Translations under genes and position numbers: made by a program | Origin: Planctomycetaceae bacterium | GTDB lineage: Bacteria > Planctomycetota > Planctomycetia > Pirellulales > Pirellulaceae | Assembly (NCBI GenBank): GCA_002717145.1 | Contig: PBCP01000013.1 | Span: 1 to 64,000 of the forward strand | DNA: 64,000 nt | Direction of reading: 5' to 3' | Notes under the pieces: model-generated | Told to the model about the DNA's origin: nothing | The model's database searches: none | The model's input: the letters and a program-made list of their open reading frames with translations, nothing else | Part shown: piece after piece, positions 45,889 to 54,422 of the stretch | Layout of the letters: each line of letters opens with the position of its first letter | Position numbering within the stretch: the stretch's first letter is position 1

Positions 45889-47973
45889 TTAAAACAGTTT
45901 TTTTTGTGGAGTCGTTTTGTCCAGCTGTTCGGTCAGCTCGCCTTCCGGATCATCATTGATGATCAGAACATTGTCACCGTAGTCTTCCGGACTAACTTTA
46001 TTGCCGCGATCATCAAGTTTGGTATCAGCTTCTTTAGTCACGCGTTTGGCTACACGAGTCAGGTGGTTATAGATTTCTTCCTTATCACAACCATTTAGAT
46101 CCGAAACCGCCTGAGCAACTTCTCCCAGATATCTCACGAATACGTTTCTGCGTTCACCTTCTTTTTTCACCTGCTGACGGCGACGAAGGAACATGCCCAG
46201 TTTTCGCCCCACTGTTTGCAGCCCAAGGCGAATTTCCTTTTGAATTTCATCATAGTGGGCTATGGCTTCTTTTGACTCGCTGGTAAATGGCACCCAGACA
46301 CTGGCAACATGCACCATGACCCGAACGGGACCGGATGGCAAATTACTTCGTGATTGCGAAAGTCCGTAACTGCGCCAATTCATTTTCATGACCGTCTGGG
46401 TAATGGCACAGTCACGCATCTTGAACTGCAGTGGCACTCGGTTGGCGTATCGTAACACCTGCATGGCCTGACCGTCCGACACGTTCACGTTCTTCATGGA
46501 ATCGTGCAGACGTTCGATTTCGGCCTGTTTCAATTTCGAAGGTGATTGACGACTTCCAAACTCACCCGCTTTCATGATTTTTTCGGCGGAATCCGAACCC
46601 AGGCCATCAAAAGTATTCATTAAGAATTGACGCAGCGTTCTGGCATCGGTTTCTTCGATAAGACGTTCAAGCAATTCGATGGAAACCTTTTGCGCGGCAT
46701 TCTGTCCCCCATAGGCCAATGCACACTCGATCTGGAATGGATTCCCTCGATAAACTGAGGGGGGGCGGGTCGCGGCAACGTAGAATTCTCCGGGAACAAC
46801 CTGATGCAATCCTTTGAGTAACAGCTCTTCACCGATAGGTGCAATACAGTCCGTGCTCGGAGCCTTAATCTTGGTCTGTTGAATTGCCTTGTAGATTTTA
46901 TCCGCTTCATCCCGGCTGATTTTCTTAACACTACTACGCGTACTGACTTCGGCTGTTTCACAGATGCGACGAGCGACAGCAGGGCTTACTCGGCTAAAAC
47001 TGGAAGTCAGAAACTGAGTTATCGTTCCTTCCTTTAATTCCTTGAGCATCGTCACTAGCCGCCCCAGTTCGACGCCATAAGGGTGAGGCTTTATTTCTTT
47101 GGCTTCAGGAGGTAGTTGATCGGTACTGCGCGCGTACGTATGCAGAGTTCCCTCAGGATCAGTGTAGTGCAAAGTAACGTGTGGGTTGGCTATGGCCGTC
47201 ATCTCCAGATACTCATCCACACTTCCACGGCCACGTTGATACTTGGCTTCAATTTCTAAAGTTACCCGGGTACCGCTGCGAACTTCAACGGGTGCCGGAG
47301 CCTCTCTTGTTTCGGTTTCACCTTCAGCGTGCTCGTCATCCGACGTCGAAGGTTCCACCTCCGGTACGGGATAAAAAGCTTCCCATTCAATCTTCTTTTT
47401 CTCCATGATAGCCCGGCCTTTTTCACCGGCGGGAATATCAAGACCGTCACCGCGATTATTGAGAATTTGAGGGTTATTCGTTTTAGTATCGATCTGTAGC
47501 TCATAGTAATGAGCTGGTTTACGGATGGATAATTTGGAGACGATTTTGACCGGCTTTCCCGTCGTCAGCATCCCATACATCCCGGCAGCACTAATTCCAA
47601 TACCCTGTTGCCCACGACTCATTCTTAATCGATGGAATTTCGATCCATAAAGGAGCTTTCCAAAAATGAGTGGGATCTGTTTTTTTAAAATCCCCGGCCC
47701 ATTGTCTTGAATCGAAACCTGATAGCGATCTGGTTCCGTTTGAGTAATATTGACCCAGATTTCAGGAGCGATCCCTGCTTCTTCACACGCATCCAGCGAG
47801 TTATCAACAGCTTCTTTGACAGTTGTTAGCAGTGCCTTACGCGGGTTGTCAAATCCTAAGAGATGCCGGTTTTTGGCAAAAAACTCACTGACTGAAATAG
47901 ATCGCTGCTTGGCGGCCATCGCCTGAGCTGTACTTCGTCGACTTTTGCTTTTTCCGCTTGCTTTATTAGCCAA
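45889..47973 (-). CDS. top6B: DNA topoisomerase VI subunit B
   Basis: A 694-residue GHKL ATPase subunit. The ATP site shows EAVDNSLDACEEAGI near residues 53-67, DNGPGI near 92 and the glycine-rich GQQGIGISAAGMYG near 122-135. A transducer domain follows. A low-complexity acidic insert (about 210-235) interrupts the ATPase region. The start is TTG at 47973 with GGGAG about ten bases upstream; the N-terminus is basic. It heads the unit containing top6A, GNAT and methyltransferase genes. Confidence 0.94.
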   Translation of the reverse strand: MANKASGKSKSRRSTAQAMAAKQRSISVSEFFAKNRHLLGFDNPRKALLTTVKEAVDNSLDACEEAGIAPEIWVNITQTEPDRYQVSIQDNGPGILKKQIPLIFGKLLYGSKFHRLRMSRGQQGIGISAAGMYGMLTTGKPVKIVSKLSIRKPAHYYELQIDTKTNNPQILNNRGDGLDIPAGEKGRAIMEKKKIEWEAFYPVPEVEPSTSDDEHAEGETETREAPAPVEVRSGTRVTLEIEAKYQRGRGSVDEYLEMTAIANPHVTLHYTDPEGTLHTYARSTDQLPPEAKEIKPHPYGVELGRLVTMLKELKEGTITQFLTSSFSRVSPAVARRICETAEVSTRSSVKKISRDEADKIYKAIQQTKIKAPSTDCIAPIGEELLLKGLHQVVPGEFYVAATRPPSVYRGNPFQIECALAYGGQNAAQKVSIELLERLIEETDARTLRQFLMNTFDGLGSDSAEKIMKAGEFGSRQSPSKLKQAEIERLHDSMKNVNVSDGQAMQVLRYANRVPLQFKMRDCAITQTVMKMNWRSYGLSQSRSNLPSGPVRVMVHVASVWVPFTSESKEAIAHYDEIQKEIRLGLQTVGRKLGMFLRRRQQVKKEGERRNVFVRYLGEVAQAVSDLNGCDKEEIYNHLTRVAKRVTKEADTKLDDRGNKVSPEDYGDNVLIINDDPEGELTEQLDKTTPQKKLF

Positions 47974-48299
47974 TGGTGGTGCACTCCCTTTGCAACACGG
48001 TGACTCCGTCCAATCCGTTGACTGCCGTATGTTCTAATGAACCAGAGCAATGGCAGTGTTAAAGATTGACGATTATAGCGGTTATCACGGTTTCTTAATA
48101 GCTGAGTCTCTTAAACAGGGGGCTTGGAGTACGAATCGTGGTCAAAGGTAAAAGATTTGTGGACAAACCTCTGTCCCTACAACCGGAAAAATTCCGACAT
48201 ACAATAGTGAGCTAATATGATTTGGGTATGGCTTGTCATGCTCGGATCTTTTCGCACTGACTTACAGATTTAAAGTCAGGCCAACTAAGGAGTTTCCAA
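47974..48299. other. Divergent intergenic region between top6B and a small secreted protein
   Basis: About 325 bases with no convincing coding frame. It must hold promoters for both directions. TAAGGAG at 48286-48292 is the ribosome binding site of the gene at 48300. CTGACTT and AAGTCAG at about 48257-48279 form an imperfectly placed inverted repeat in its probable leader. Confidence 0.4.
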
Positions 48300-48725
48300 A
48301 TGGCTAATTCGAAGATTGTTGCTGGTATTGTGTTATCACTCATGTTTGCGTTTTCTGCCGTGGTTGTAGAAGCCGCGGGGCCAAAACTCAAACTTAGCCG
48401 TAAAACGACCATATCGAAAGCTAAAATGGCTCCGCAGGAACCTGCCGTCTTGAAACAAGCTCCGGCGGCTACGCCAATTCAGGCCCAGGGCGAGGTTCCT
48501 TCTAACCCGCGTCTCTTCTACAATTACTACAGTCCTACCCAAGGTGGCGGAATTCCTTCCGTAATTTACCCAGCTCCTAAGCAGGTTCCGCTGATCATAG
48601 GGCATACTTACAACACATATCAACCATTGATGCCACACGAGTTTATGTACCGCCATAATCGTAGTTATCACAACTACTATCCAAACGGTGCCGGATTTAC
48701 TCGAACTTACATTCGTTATCGATAA
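48300..48725 (+). CDS. Small secreted protein, unknown function
   Basis: A 141-residue protein with a signal peptide (about 1-25, VEA-A). The mature part is basic, then rich in Pro, Tyr and His, and ends in TYIRYR. No known domain. TAAGGAG lies eight bases upstream of the ATG. The next gene encodes a protein of similar size and build, ending YYIRGPW, so the two may be distant paralogues. Confidence 0.7.
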   Translation: MANSKIVAGIVLSLMFAFSAVVVEAAGPKLKLSRKTTISKAKMAPQEPAVLKQAPAATPIQAQGEVPSNPRLFYNYYSPTQGGGIPSVIYPAPKQVPLIIGHTYNTYQPLMPHEFMYRHNRSYHNYYPNGAGFTRTYIRYR

Positions 48726-48767
48726 GTTCTCGGCTTGTGCGGGTTGAAATCCTTTAGGAAAGTACAA

Positions 48768-49151
48768 ATGCACAAGCAATCCAAATTCTGGCTAGGCGTC
48801 TGTCTGGCTCTTGTCCTCAGTGCAGCTTCTCTGGAATCGGAAGCTCAAGCCGGTCGCCGTAATCGTCTGATGCAGTCGTGGGAACGTCAGCACGCAAATC
48901 AATCCTCCTGGAATGGAGCGTATGGGCATCAGACTACCGGAACACCAATCGCTCTCATTGTGCCGCCAACAGCTCGGACGATGCGAGTTTTTAACTGGGG
49001 AGTATCGAGGAACACTATTTCCCCGATTCACCATCAGTTCAGCCTAAACCCAACGACAGGTAATGCCGGTCAGCGATCGTTTCTCAAGACCCCGATGTAC
49101 CCAAGCAGTACATCTCAGTTTGGTGTGTATTATATTCGTGGTCCCTGGTAA
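48768..49151 (+). CDS. Small secreted protein, possible paralogue of its neighbour
   Basis: A 127-residue protein from the ATG at 48768, preferred over an earlier in-frame ATG because AGGAAAG lies just upstream and it then begins with a clean signal peptide (about 1-27). The mature part is rich in Gly, Ser, Thr and aromatic residues without a known domain. It lies about 40 bases after the preceding small secreted protein gene. Confidence 0.68.
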   Translation: MHKQSKFWLGVCLALVLSAASLESEAQAGRRNRLMQSWERQHANQSSWNGAYGHQTTGTPIALIVPPTARTMRVFNWGVSRNTISPIHHQFSLNPTTGNAGQRSFLKTPMYPSSTSQFGVYYIRGPW

Positions 49152-49163
49152 GCAGGAGCCGCG

Positions 49164-50300
49164 TTATTTAGACCGGATCGAAGCTGGCTGAAGTGCCTCA
49201 GTGAGCCATTGATAGCTGCGTTTTTCAGCTTCCCCGGTTAGCGGATGACCTGTCCCATGATTATAAAAAGCGATGGCTGGTTTCTGGGTATAAAACCCAT
49301 AGACAGCCATCGCTTTTGCTACGTATGGCCAACTACGGTCGCCGTCGGCTGATTCCCCGGCAATCAGTAGAAAAGGCCGGGGAGCGATCAATGCCAGCAG
49401 TTGTTCGTGATCATGATGAAATGAATTGTTGATGGTTTTACCTAAATACCACGGGGCGTTCCAGTTAGAAAAGGTGGTACCGATTCCACCTTCGCTAAAC
49501 ACAGTCGCTTTAATGCGTTGATCGAAAGCGGCCAGATAGAGAACTTCTTTTGCACCTAAACTATGACCTACACAACCCAGTCGGTTCTGGTCAACTTCAG
49601 GCATGGCGGCAAGAATATCTGTGGCCACCTGAGCGTCATACAGCATCCGGGCCATTCCTTTCGACTCCGGATATTTCGCCAAAAATTGATCCGCCATTTC
49701 TTTTGCTTCGATTCCGTAATTCGTAGGCCATAAATAATTCCGGGGAACAATGGCGATCATACCTCGCTGAGCGGCTCCAAGACCGTGGAATTCTTCAGGG
49801 CGTCCGTTTATCCCAGCCGGCAGATCGATGCTGTTCTCCACCGTTGAATGAAGAACCACAATTCCCGGAACTCGTCTTTTAATTTTCAGTGGCTTTAGGA
49901 GATAGGCTTCGACGAAATCGCCGGGTAGAACTTCATACTTGACTAAAATTCGCTCAACCACACCATCAGCGGCTTCGACTTTTTCGCTCTTGAGTATTTC
50001 CAGCTTTGGCAGAATCCTCTCCCTTGTGGCTAATGGGCCAAGGTAATCCAGCCATCGTTGTTTAATGGTCTCTCGAGGACTCTTCCCTCCCAACGAGCCC
50101 GGACGCTGCCATTGCTTGCGATTAGTGATGACCTGATCCAGATTGGCTTGCCAGTGTTTTAGCGGGGCGATGTTGAATTCACCGGAAGGCGGTGTCTGTG
50201 CGTCTGTGAGCCAGGGTAGCTCGGCAATCTGAGCCTGACTGTTTACCGGAACAAAGAACGACAAAACAAGAAAAAATAAACAGAATCTAAACATAGTCAT
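49164..50300 (-). CDS. Secreted alpha/beta hydrolase, acetyl xylan esterase-like
   Basis: A 378-residue exported protein from the ATG at 50300 (or two codons later), chosen because it starts the signal peptide (MFRFCLFFLVLSFF); the open frame extends 68 codons further but overlaps the divergent FIST gene. The nucleophile motif GHSLGAKE contains the catalytic Ser, and HGTGHPL near the C-terminus provides the His. Related planctomycete proteins are assigned to acetyl xylan esterases or dienelactone hydrolases; the ester is unknown. Confidence 0.82.
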   Translation of the reverse strand: MTMFRFCLFFLVLSFFVPVNSQAQIAELPWLTDAQTPPSGEFNIAPLKHWQANLDQVITNRKQWQRPGSLGGKSPRETIKQRWLDYLGPLATRERILPKLEILKSEKVEAADGVVERILVKYEVLPGDFVEAYLLKPLKIKRRVPGIVVLHSTVENSIDLPAGINGRPEEFHGLGAAQRGMIAIVPRNYLWPTNYGIEAKEMADQFLAKYPESKGMARMLYDAQVATDILAAMPEVDQNRLGCVGHSLGAKEVLYLAAFDQRIKATVFSEGGIGTTFSNWNAPWYLGKTINNSFHHDHEQLLALIAPRPFLLIAGESADGDRSWPYVAKAMAVYGFYTQKPAIAFYNHGTGHPLTGEAEKRSYQWLTEALQPASIRSK

Positions 50301-50426
50301 GGCTGAATTGTGACTTCCAAAAATATGTGATGAGCGATAACGGTATTCCACAGTTAATACCTCTACTATATTGACGTTAGTGTTCATCTCGCAAATAGTA
50401 ATCTTATTCCAACACGAGGTCATGGT

Positions 50427-51605
50427 TTGGCGCATAACGAATTTGCTAGTGCTGTTATCACCGAAACGGACTGGCAGGCAGATCTGGACAATCAATGCCA
50501 GCAACTCAGTACTCAGTTAACAGGTCGCATCAATCTGGTGGTTGTGTTTGCCTCCGGTCACTTTCAGTCGGAATTGGAAGAGATTGTCCAGAATATACAA
50601 ACTCAGCTGGCTCCGCAGCATATGATTGGCGGGACCGGTGAGAGCATTGTGGCGGACGAGACTGAACTGGAAGATACGCCGGCGATCTCGATCTGGTGTG
50701 CATCAATACCAGACACACAAATCAGCTCAATGCGACTGACATTCGAAAGAACTCCGGATGGAGGAACATTTATCGGTTGGCCAGATGAATGGTCAGCGGA
50801 TTCAGATTCTTTTATCGATGAACAATCCATCATGTTGTTGGTAGGAGAACCGTTCTCATTCCCGGCTGATGGACTTCTGAATCGCTTGGAAGAGGATTAT
50901 CCAAGGTTGCAGGCTGTTGGTGGAATGGCGTCTGGATTTCATTCCCCCGGGGAAAACAGGATTATTGTTAATTCGGAGGTATACAACAATGGCGCCGCAG
51001 TTGTTGTACTGCAAGGTGGGGTAAGAATGCGGACGATTGTTTCTCAGGGATGTCGACCTATTGGTGAGCGTTATGTGATCACAGCAGCGGAAGGGAATAT
51101 GATCACAGGGCTTGGAGGAAAGCCGGCTCTGGAGGTACTAAGACGGATTTATGACGACCTGCCGACCACCGAACAGTCGGCGATGCAAAATGGCTTTCAT
51201 ATCGGCCGGGTCGTTAGCGAGTATCAGGATGACTACCAAATGGGTGATTTTCTGATTCGAAATGTCGTTGGCGTTGATTCCGAACAGAAAGCCGTGGTAG
51301 TTGCGGATTTTTTACGTGTTGGGCAAACAGTACAGTTTCATATTCGCGATCAGGAATCCGCCAGCATAGAATTAAAACAACTGCTTAGTCAGGTCGAAGC
51401 TCCCTGTGCCGCTGCTTTGTTGTTTACCTGCAACGGAAGAGGCACTCGGTTGTTCGAAGTTGAGTCGCACGATGCGTCTGCACTGACAAACCAGTTTGGG
51501 AACATACCTGTTACCGGCCTGTTCGCTCAGGGTGAAATTGGTCCGGTCGGCGGCAAGAATTTTTTACATGGCTTCACGGCCAGCATTATTGTGTTTGAAT
51601 CATGA
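50427..51605 (+). CDS. FIST domain sensor-type protein
   Basis: A 392-residue protein with FIST N and C domains, which are thought to sense small ligands such as amino acids. Typical segments are IGGTGESIV near residue 66, VGGMASGF near 166, and TCNGRG with GLFAQGEIGPV near the end. The start is TTG at 50427, with GAGG seven bases upstream; the nearby ATG is out of frame. It overlaps the next gene by four bases (ATGA). Confidence 0.9.
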   Translation: MAHNEFASAVITETDWQADLDNQCQQLSTQLTGRINLVVVFASGHFQSELEEIVQNIQTQLAPQHMIGGTGESIVADETELEDTPAISIWCASIPDTQISSMRLTFERTPDGGTFIGWPDEWSADSDSFIDEQSIMLLVGEPFSFPADGLLNRLEEDYPRLQAVGGMASGFHSPGENRIIVNSEVYNNGAAVVVLQGGVRMRTIVSQGCRPIGERYVITAAEGNMITGLGGKPALEVLRRIYDDLPTTEQSAMQNGFHIGRVVSEYQDDYQMGDFLIRNVVGVDSEQKAVVVADFLRVGQTVQFHIRDQESASIELKQLLSQVEAPCAAALLFTCNGRGTRLFEVESHDASALTNQFGNIPVTGLFAQGEIGPVGGKNFLHGFTASIIVFES

Positions 51606-52282
51606 AACATATCTCACTCAGTCTCACGTTGCTAACGGCTTGTTTTCTTTCCACAGCCATCGCATTTGATAAAGTCAAACCGCAATTGGAACTCCAGGAA
51701 ATCCAGGAGTTGATCGGACAATGGAAGGGCGTTGGTCAGCTTAAACGAGGCTCTACCACGGGTGGCTGGATTGAAGAGAGCCTCTGGGAATGGAAGTTCG
51801 GTAAACAGGAATCGGTGCTGGTCTATAAAAGCCCGAAAGGTAAGTTTGTTAAAGAACTTAAAGTTTCTTTTGAAAATGAAACTTATATTGCTCGCGGGTT
51901 GAACGCTGATGGTGAAAAGATCGAGTTGCAGGGTAGTCGTGATGACAGCGGAAAACTTGTGTTGGTGAATGCCGAGCCGACCCTGCCGTCCCGTATTTCC
52001 TTCCGCACCGTAGCCGCAGGCAAGAGAATGGTCGTCTCCTTTGAACGTAAGATCTCAGACGCTCTATACACTCGACTAGGTGAAGTCGGTGCTACTCGGA
52101 AAGGGAGTATGTTTGGTAAAGGGGTCAAGGAAGTCGTTTGTATTGTGTCCGGAGGAAAAGGAACGATGCCGGTTTCCTTCGATGGTAAGACGTATTATGT
52201 CTGTTGCACGGGATGCCGAGACTACTTCAACGAAAACGCTGCAGAGATTGTGGCTGAGTACAACAGCCAACAGAAGAAATAG
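51602..52282 (+). CDS. Secreted protein with C-terminal YHS-like metal domain
   Basis: A 226-residue exported protein (signal about 1-21). Residues 30-165 are beta-rich and unrecognised. The last 45 residues resemble a YHS/TRASH domain: Cys180 in VCIVSG, then FDGKTYYVCCTGC with Cys201, 202 and 205, and YFNENAAEIVAEY. Such domains bind metals, often copper. Its coding frame overlaps the FIST gene by four bases, so the two are coupled, which is an unusual partnership. Confidence 0.75.
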   Translation: MKHISLSLTLLTACFLSTAIAFDKVKPQLELQEIQELIGQWKGVGQLKRGSTTGGWIEESLWEWKFGKQESVLVYKSPKGKFVKELKVSFENETYIARGLNADGEKIELQGSRDDSGKLVLVNAEPTLPSRISFRTVAAGKRMVVSFERKISDALYTRLGEVGATRKGSMFGKGVKEVVCIVSGGKGTMPVSFDGKTYYVCCTGCRDYFNENAAEIVAEYNSQQKK

Positions 52283-52315
52283 AGATTTGTTTCCGTTGCT
52301 TCGTCTACGAGATTA

Positions 52316-53341
52316 CTAGTCTACTGGATTGAGAGAACGGAAGATCGCTCCTAATGTGCCACCCGCTTTTTCTTCCTCTTCGACAGGCTCTTCCGGTGTT
52401 TCCTGTTCGATGGTAGTTTCTTCGTCATTACCACCGGAAAAGAAGCTAGTGATAGCGTCTAGAGGACTCTTACCTGATGAAGGAGTAGTAGATGTGTCAC
52501 CTGCTGACGCCTGACGGTTTGGGTTTCGTCGTGGCTGACCTCCAAATCCACCTCCCGGATCACCCTGGTTCAAATCAAATTCCTGATTCTGGAAATCAAT
52601 AAAAGTATCAGGTAACAATTGCTGGAGTTTATCGACACCAGCTTGTGAAACCTGCGTGCCAGTTAGGCTGACTGAATTGAGGCTTGATAGTCCTCCTAAT
52701 GCTGCCAATCCCTGATCAGTAATGGCAGTGTTGCTGATGTCGAGTGCATTCAGATTCTTTAGGTTTCCCAGCGTTGCCAGACCTTCGTCGGTGATTTGTG
52801 ATCCTGACACGGTCAATTGGCGTAATTCGGAGAGCTCCGCTAATGCTGCAATACCGGCATTCGTCAGACGTTGACCGTCGAGCTGAAGAATCTTGACCGA
52901 AGGTATGGCAGCGATAGCAACAGCAATGTCATCCGAGCAATTCTTGTAGGCAATTTGGAAAAGGGGCAAATCAATAATTGACTTGATCCCTTCACCCGTA
53001 ACCTGAGTACCGGTCAGGTTTAGAGTATTAACTTTAGTTAATCCAGCAATATGTTTAATACCAGCATCAGAAATCGGAGATCCTGATAGGTCGAGCATTT
53101 CAAGATTCTCGACCTCAGCCAGTACCGCCAGATCAGCATCTGAGATAGTTTTACTCTCCTGCGACATTCTCACGGCACTAAAGTCGATGGAAATTGCTCC
53201 GCGTCCGGTCCAGCCACCGCCGAGCGCTTCGACTTTTGTCTGAGCTGCAGATTGCTCTTCGGAGACTTCAATCTCATCCGAACCGCAACCGGTTAAAATG
53301 AATGCGAAAAGTAAAGCGGGGAAGAGTCGTAAATAGGACAT
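52316..53341 (-). CDS. Leucine-rich-repeat lipoprotein
   Basis: A 341-residue protein with a lipobox LTGC at 16-19 (lipidated Cys19). Residues about 75-245 contain repeated LRR units such as LEMLDLSGSPISDAGI and LNALDISNTAITDQGL. The C-terminus is Pro/Gly-rich, then Glu-rich. Probably a membrane-anchored protein-binding scaffold; partner unknown. Confidence 0.85.
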   Translation of the reverse strand: MSYLRLFPALLFAFILTGCGSDEIEVSEEQSAAQTKVEALGGGWTGRGAISIDFSAVRMSQESKTISDADLAVLAEVENLEMLDLSGSPISDAGIKHIAGLTKVNTLNLTGTQVTGEGIKSIIDLPLFQIAYKNCSDDIAVAIAAIPSVKILQLDGQRLTNAGIAALAELSELRQLTVSGSQITDEGLATLGNLKNLNALDISNTAITDQGLAALGGLSSLNSVSLTGTQVSQAGVDKLQQLLPDTFIDFQNQEFDLNQGDPGGGFGGQPRRNPNRQASAGDTSTTPSSGKSPLDAITSFFSGGNDEETTIEQETPEEPVEEEEKAGGTLGAIFRSLNPVD

Positions 53342-53481
53342 AGATTAACTCGCTTGAGTTTTAAACTAAAAGTGGACGGTTGATGACCAAAAGGCACTCA
53401 ATCATCACTTCAATATAATTCGTGGTGGATTCGCTGTGAATTGTTACCAATCGATTAGAGAACGAATATTTGGTGATTCAG

Positions 53482-54420
53482 CTATTTGGGATAGTTATAC
53501 GCAGGGTTATCTGGATCGAAATCGGCATCTTTTAGCCCGACGTTAAGTTTAATGTTGTGATAGATGTACTCTTCTATCAGTGCAGGGTTTTTCCCTTCCG
53601 TTGGCCAGTCCCAGGTCGCTAAACGGACAGGGATCATCCGTTGCATATCCATGTCAATCTCCGCGATATGGAAGGTAAAGGGTTTTTGCTTCTCCGCATG
53701 GATGATACGCAAACGCGTGCATGAAACATCCGCCACTTGAATCTCTTCAAGAATTTCGACCTCACAGTCGCCAAATTTGCGGTCGCGAAGGCCATATTGC
53801 GTCAGTTTTTGCATTAGTCTTAGTAAGCCAGTTTCAGTGATAGGATACCGGTTTCCTACCATCGCCACAAAACTATCGGGAGCCTGAACGACGCGGACAA
53901 ACCCTAGTATCCCAGCTTCGTGAGCTACGATCTTGTTTTCATTTTTCCCGTCAACCCAAATCACTTCTCGCCCTCTGGTATTCTCCGGTTCGGTAAATTT
54001 GACGTATATCGAAAATGCCTGCTCTTCTTGTGGATTGCGAATTTTCACCTCCATCGTACTGGGAGGCATCTCCTGTTCACCAATTCGTTCCCGACGAGAA
54101 AGAACGGCGGTGTAGTCCGCGACCTCATCTTCAATCTTTTTAATGGATTGGTAGGCTATTTTAAGGATGGGATCGAGCGGATGGGAATCATCTGTTTGAT
54201 TCGCACTCTCAATATCTTCCTGAGGCTGCTCGAGAAGATTACGCCTTTCCTGTTGTCTGGCGGATTCACGAAGATAGAACCACATGCCAGTTACCAAAGC
54301 CAATCCAAGCAAGCATAGTACGAATTTCTTCACGGGAAATCGTGTTGATTTTTTTGCACTGGAGTCTGTGATGCCACCATCTGATGATGGGTCAGATTCA
54401 GGCTCGGTTTGATGGTTCAT
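53482..54420 (-). CDS. DUF1571 membrane-anchored protein
   Basis: A 312-residue protein with one membrane helix at about 30-47 and a periplasmic DUF1571 domain from about 85 (IKKIEDEVADYTAVLSRRERI) to the end. DUF1571 is a planctomycete-rich family of unknown function. It lies two bases after the sulfatase gene stop and is likely cotranscribed. Confidence 0.85.
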   Translation of the reverse strand: MNHQTEPESDPSSDGGITDSSAKKSTRFPVKKFVLCLLGLALVTGMWFYLRESARQQERRNLLEQPQEDIESANQTDDSHPLDPILKIAYQSIKKIEDEVADYTAVLSRRERIGEQEMPPSTMEVKIRNPQEEQAFSIYVKFTEPENTRGREVIWVDGKNENKIVAHEAGILGFVRVVQAPDSFVAMVGNRYPITETGLLRLMQKLTQYGLRDRKFGDCEVEILEEIQVADVSCTRLRIIHAEKQKPFTFHIAEIDMDMQRMIPVRLATWDWPTEGKNPALIEEYIYHNIKLNVGLKDADFDPDNPAYNYPK

Positions 54421-54422
54421 TA

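Noticed and set aside
49164-50504. 446-residue form of the esterase starting at 50504
   Set aside because: It would overlap the divergent FIST gene and place the signal peptide in the middle of the protein; ATG 50300 is preferred.
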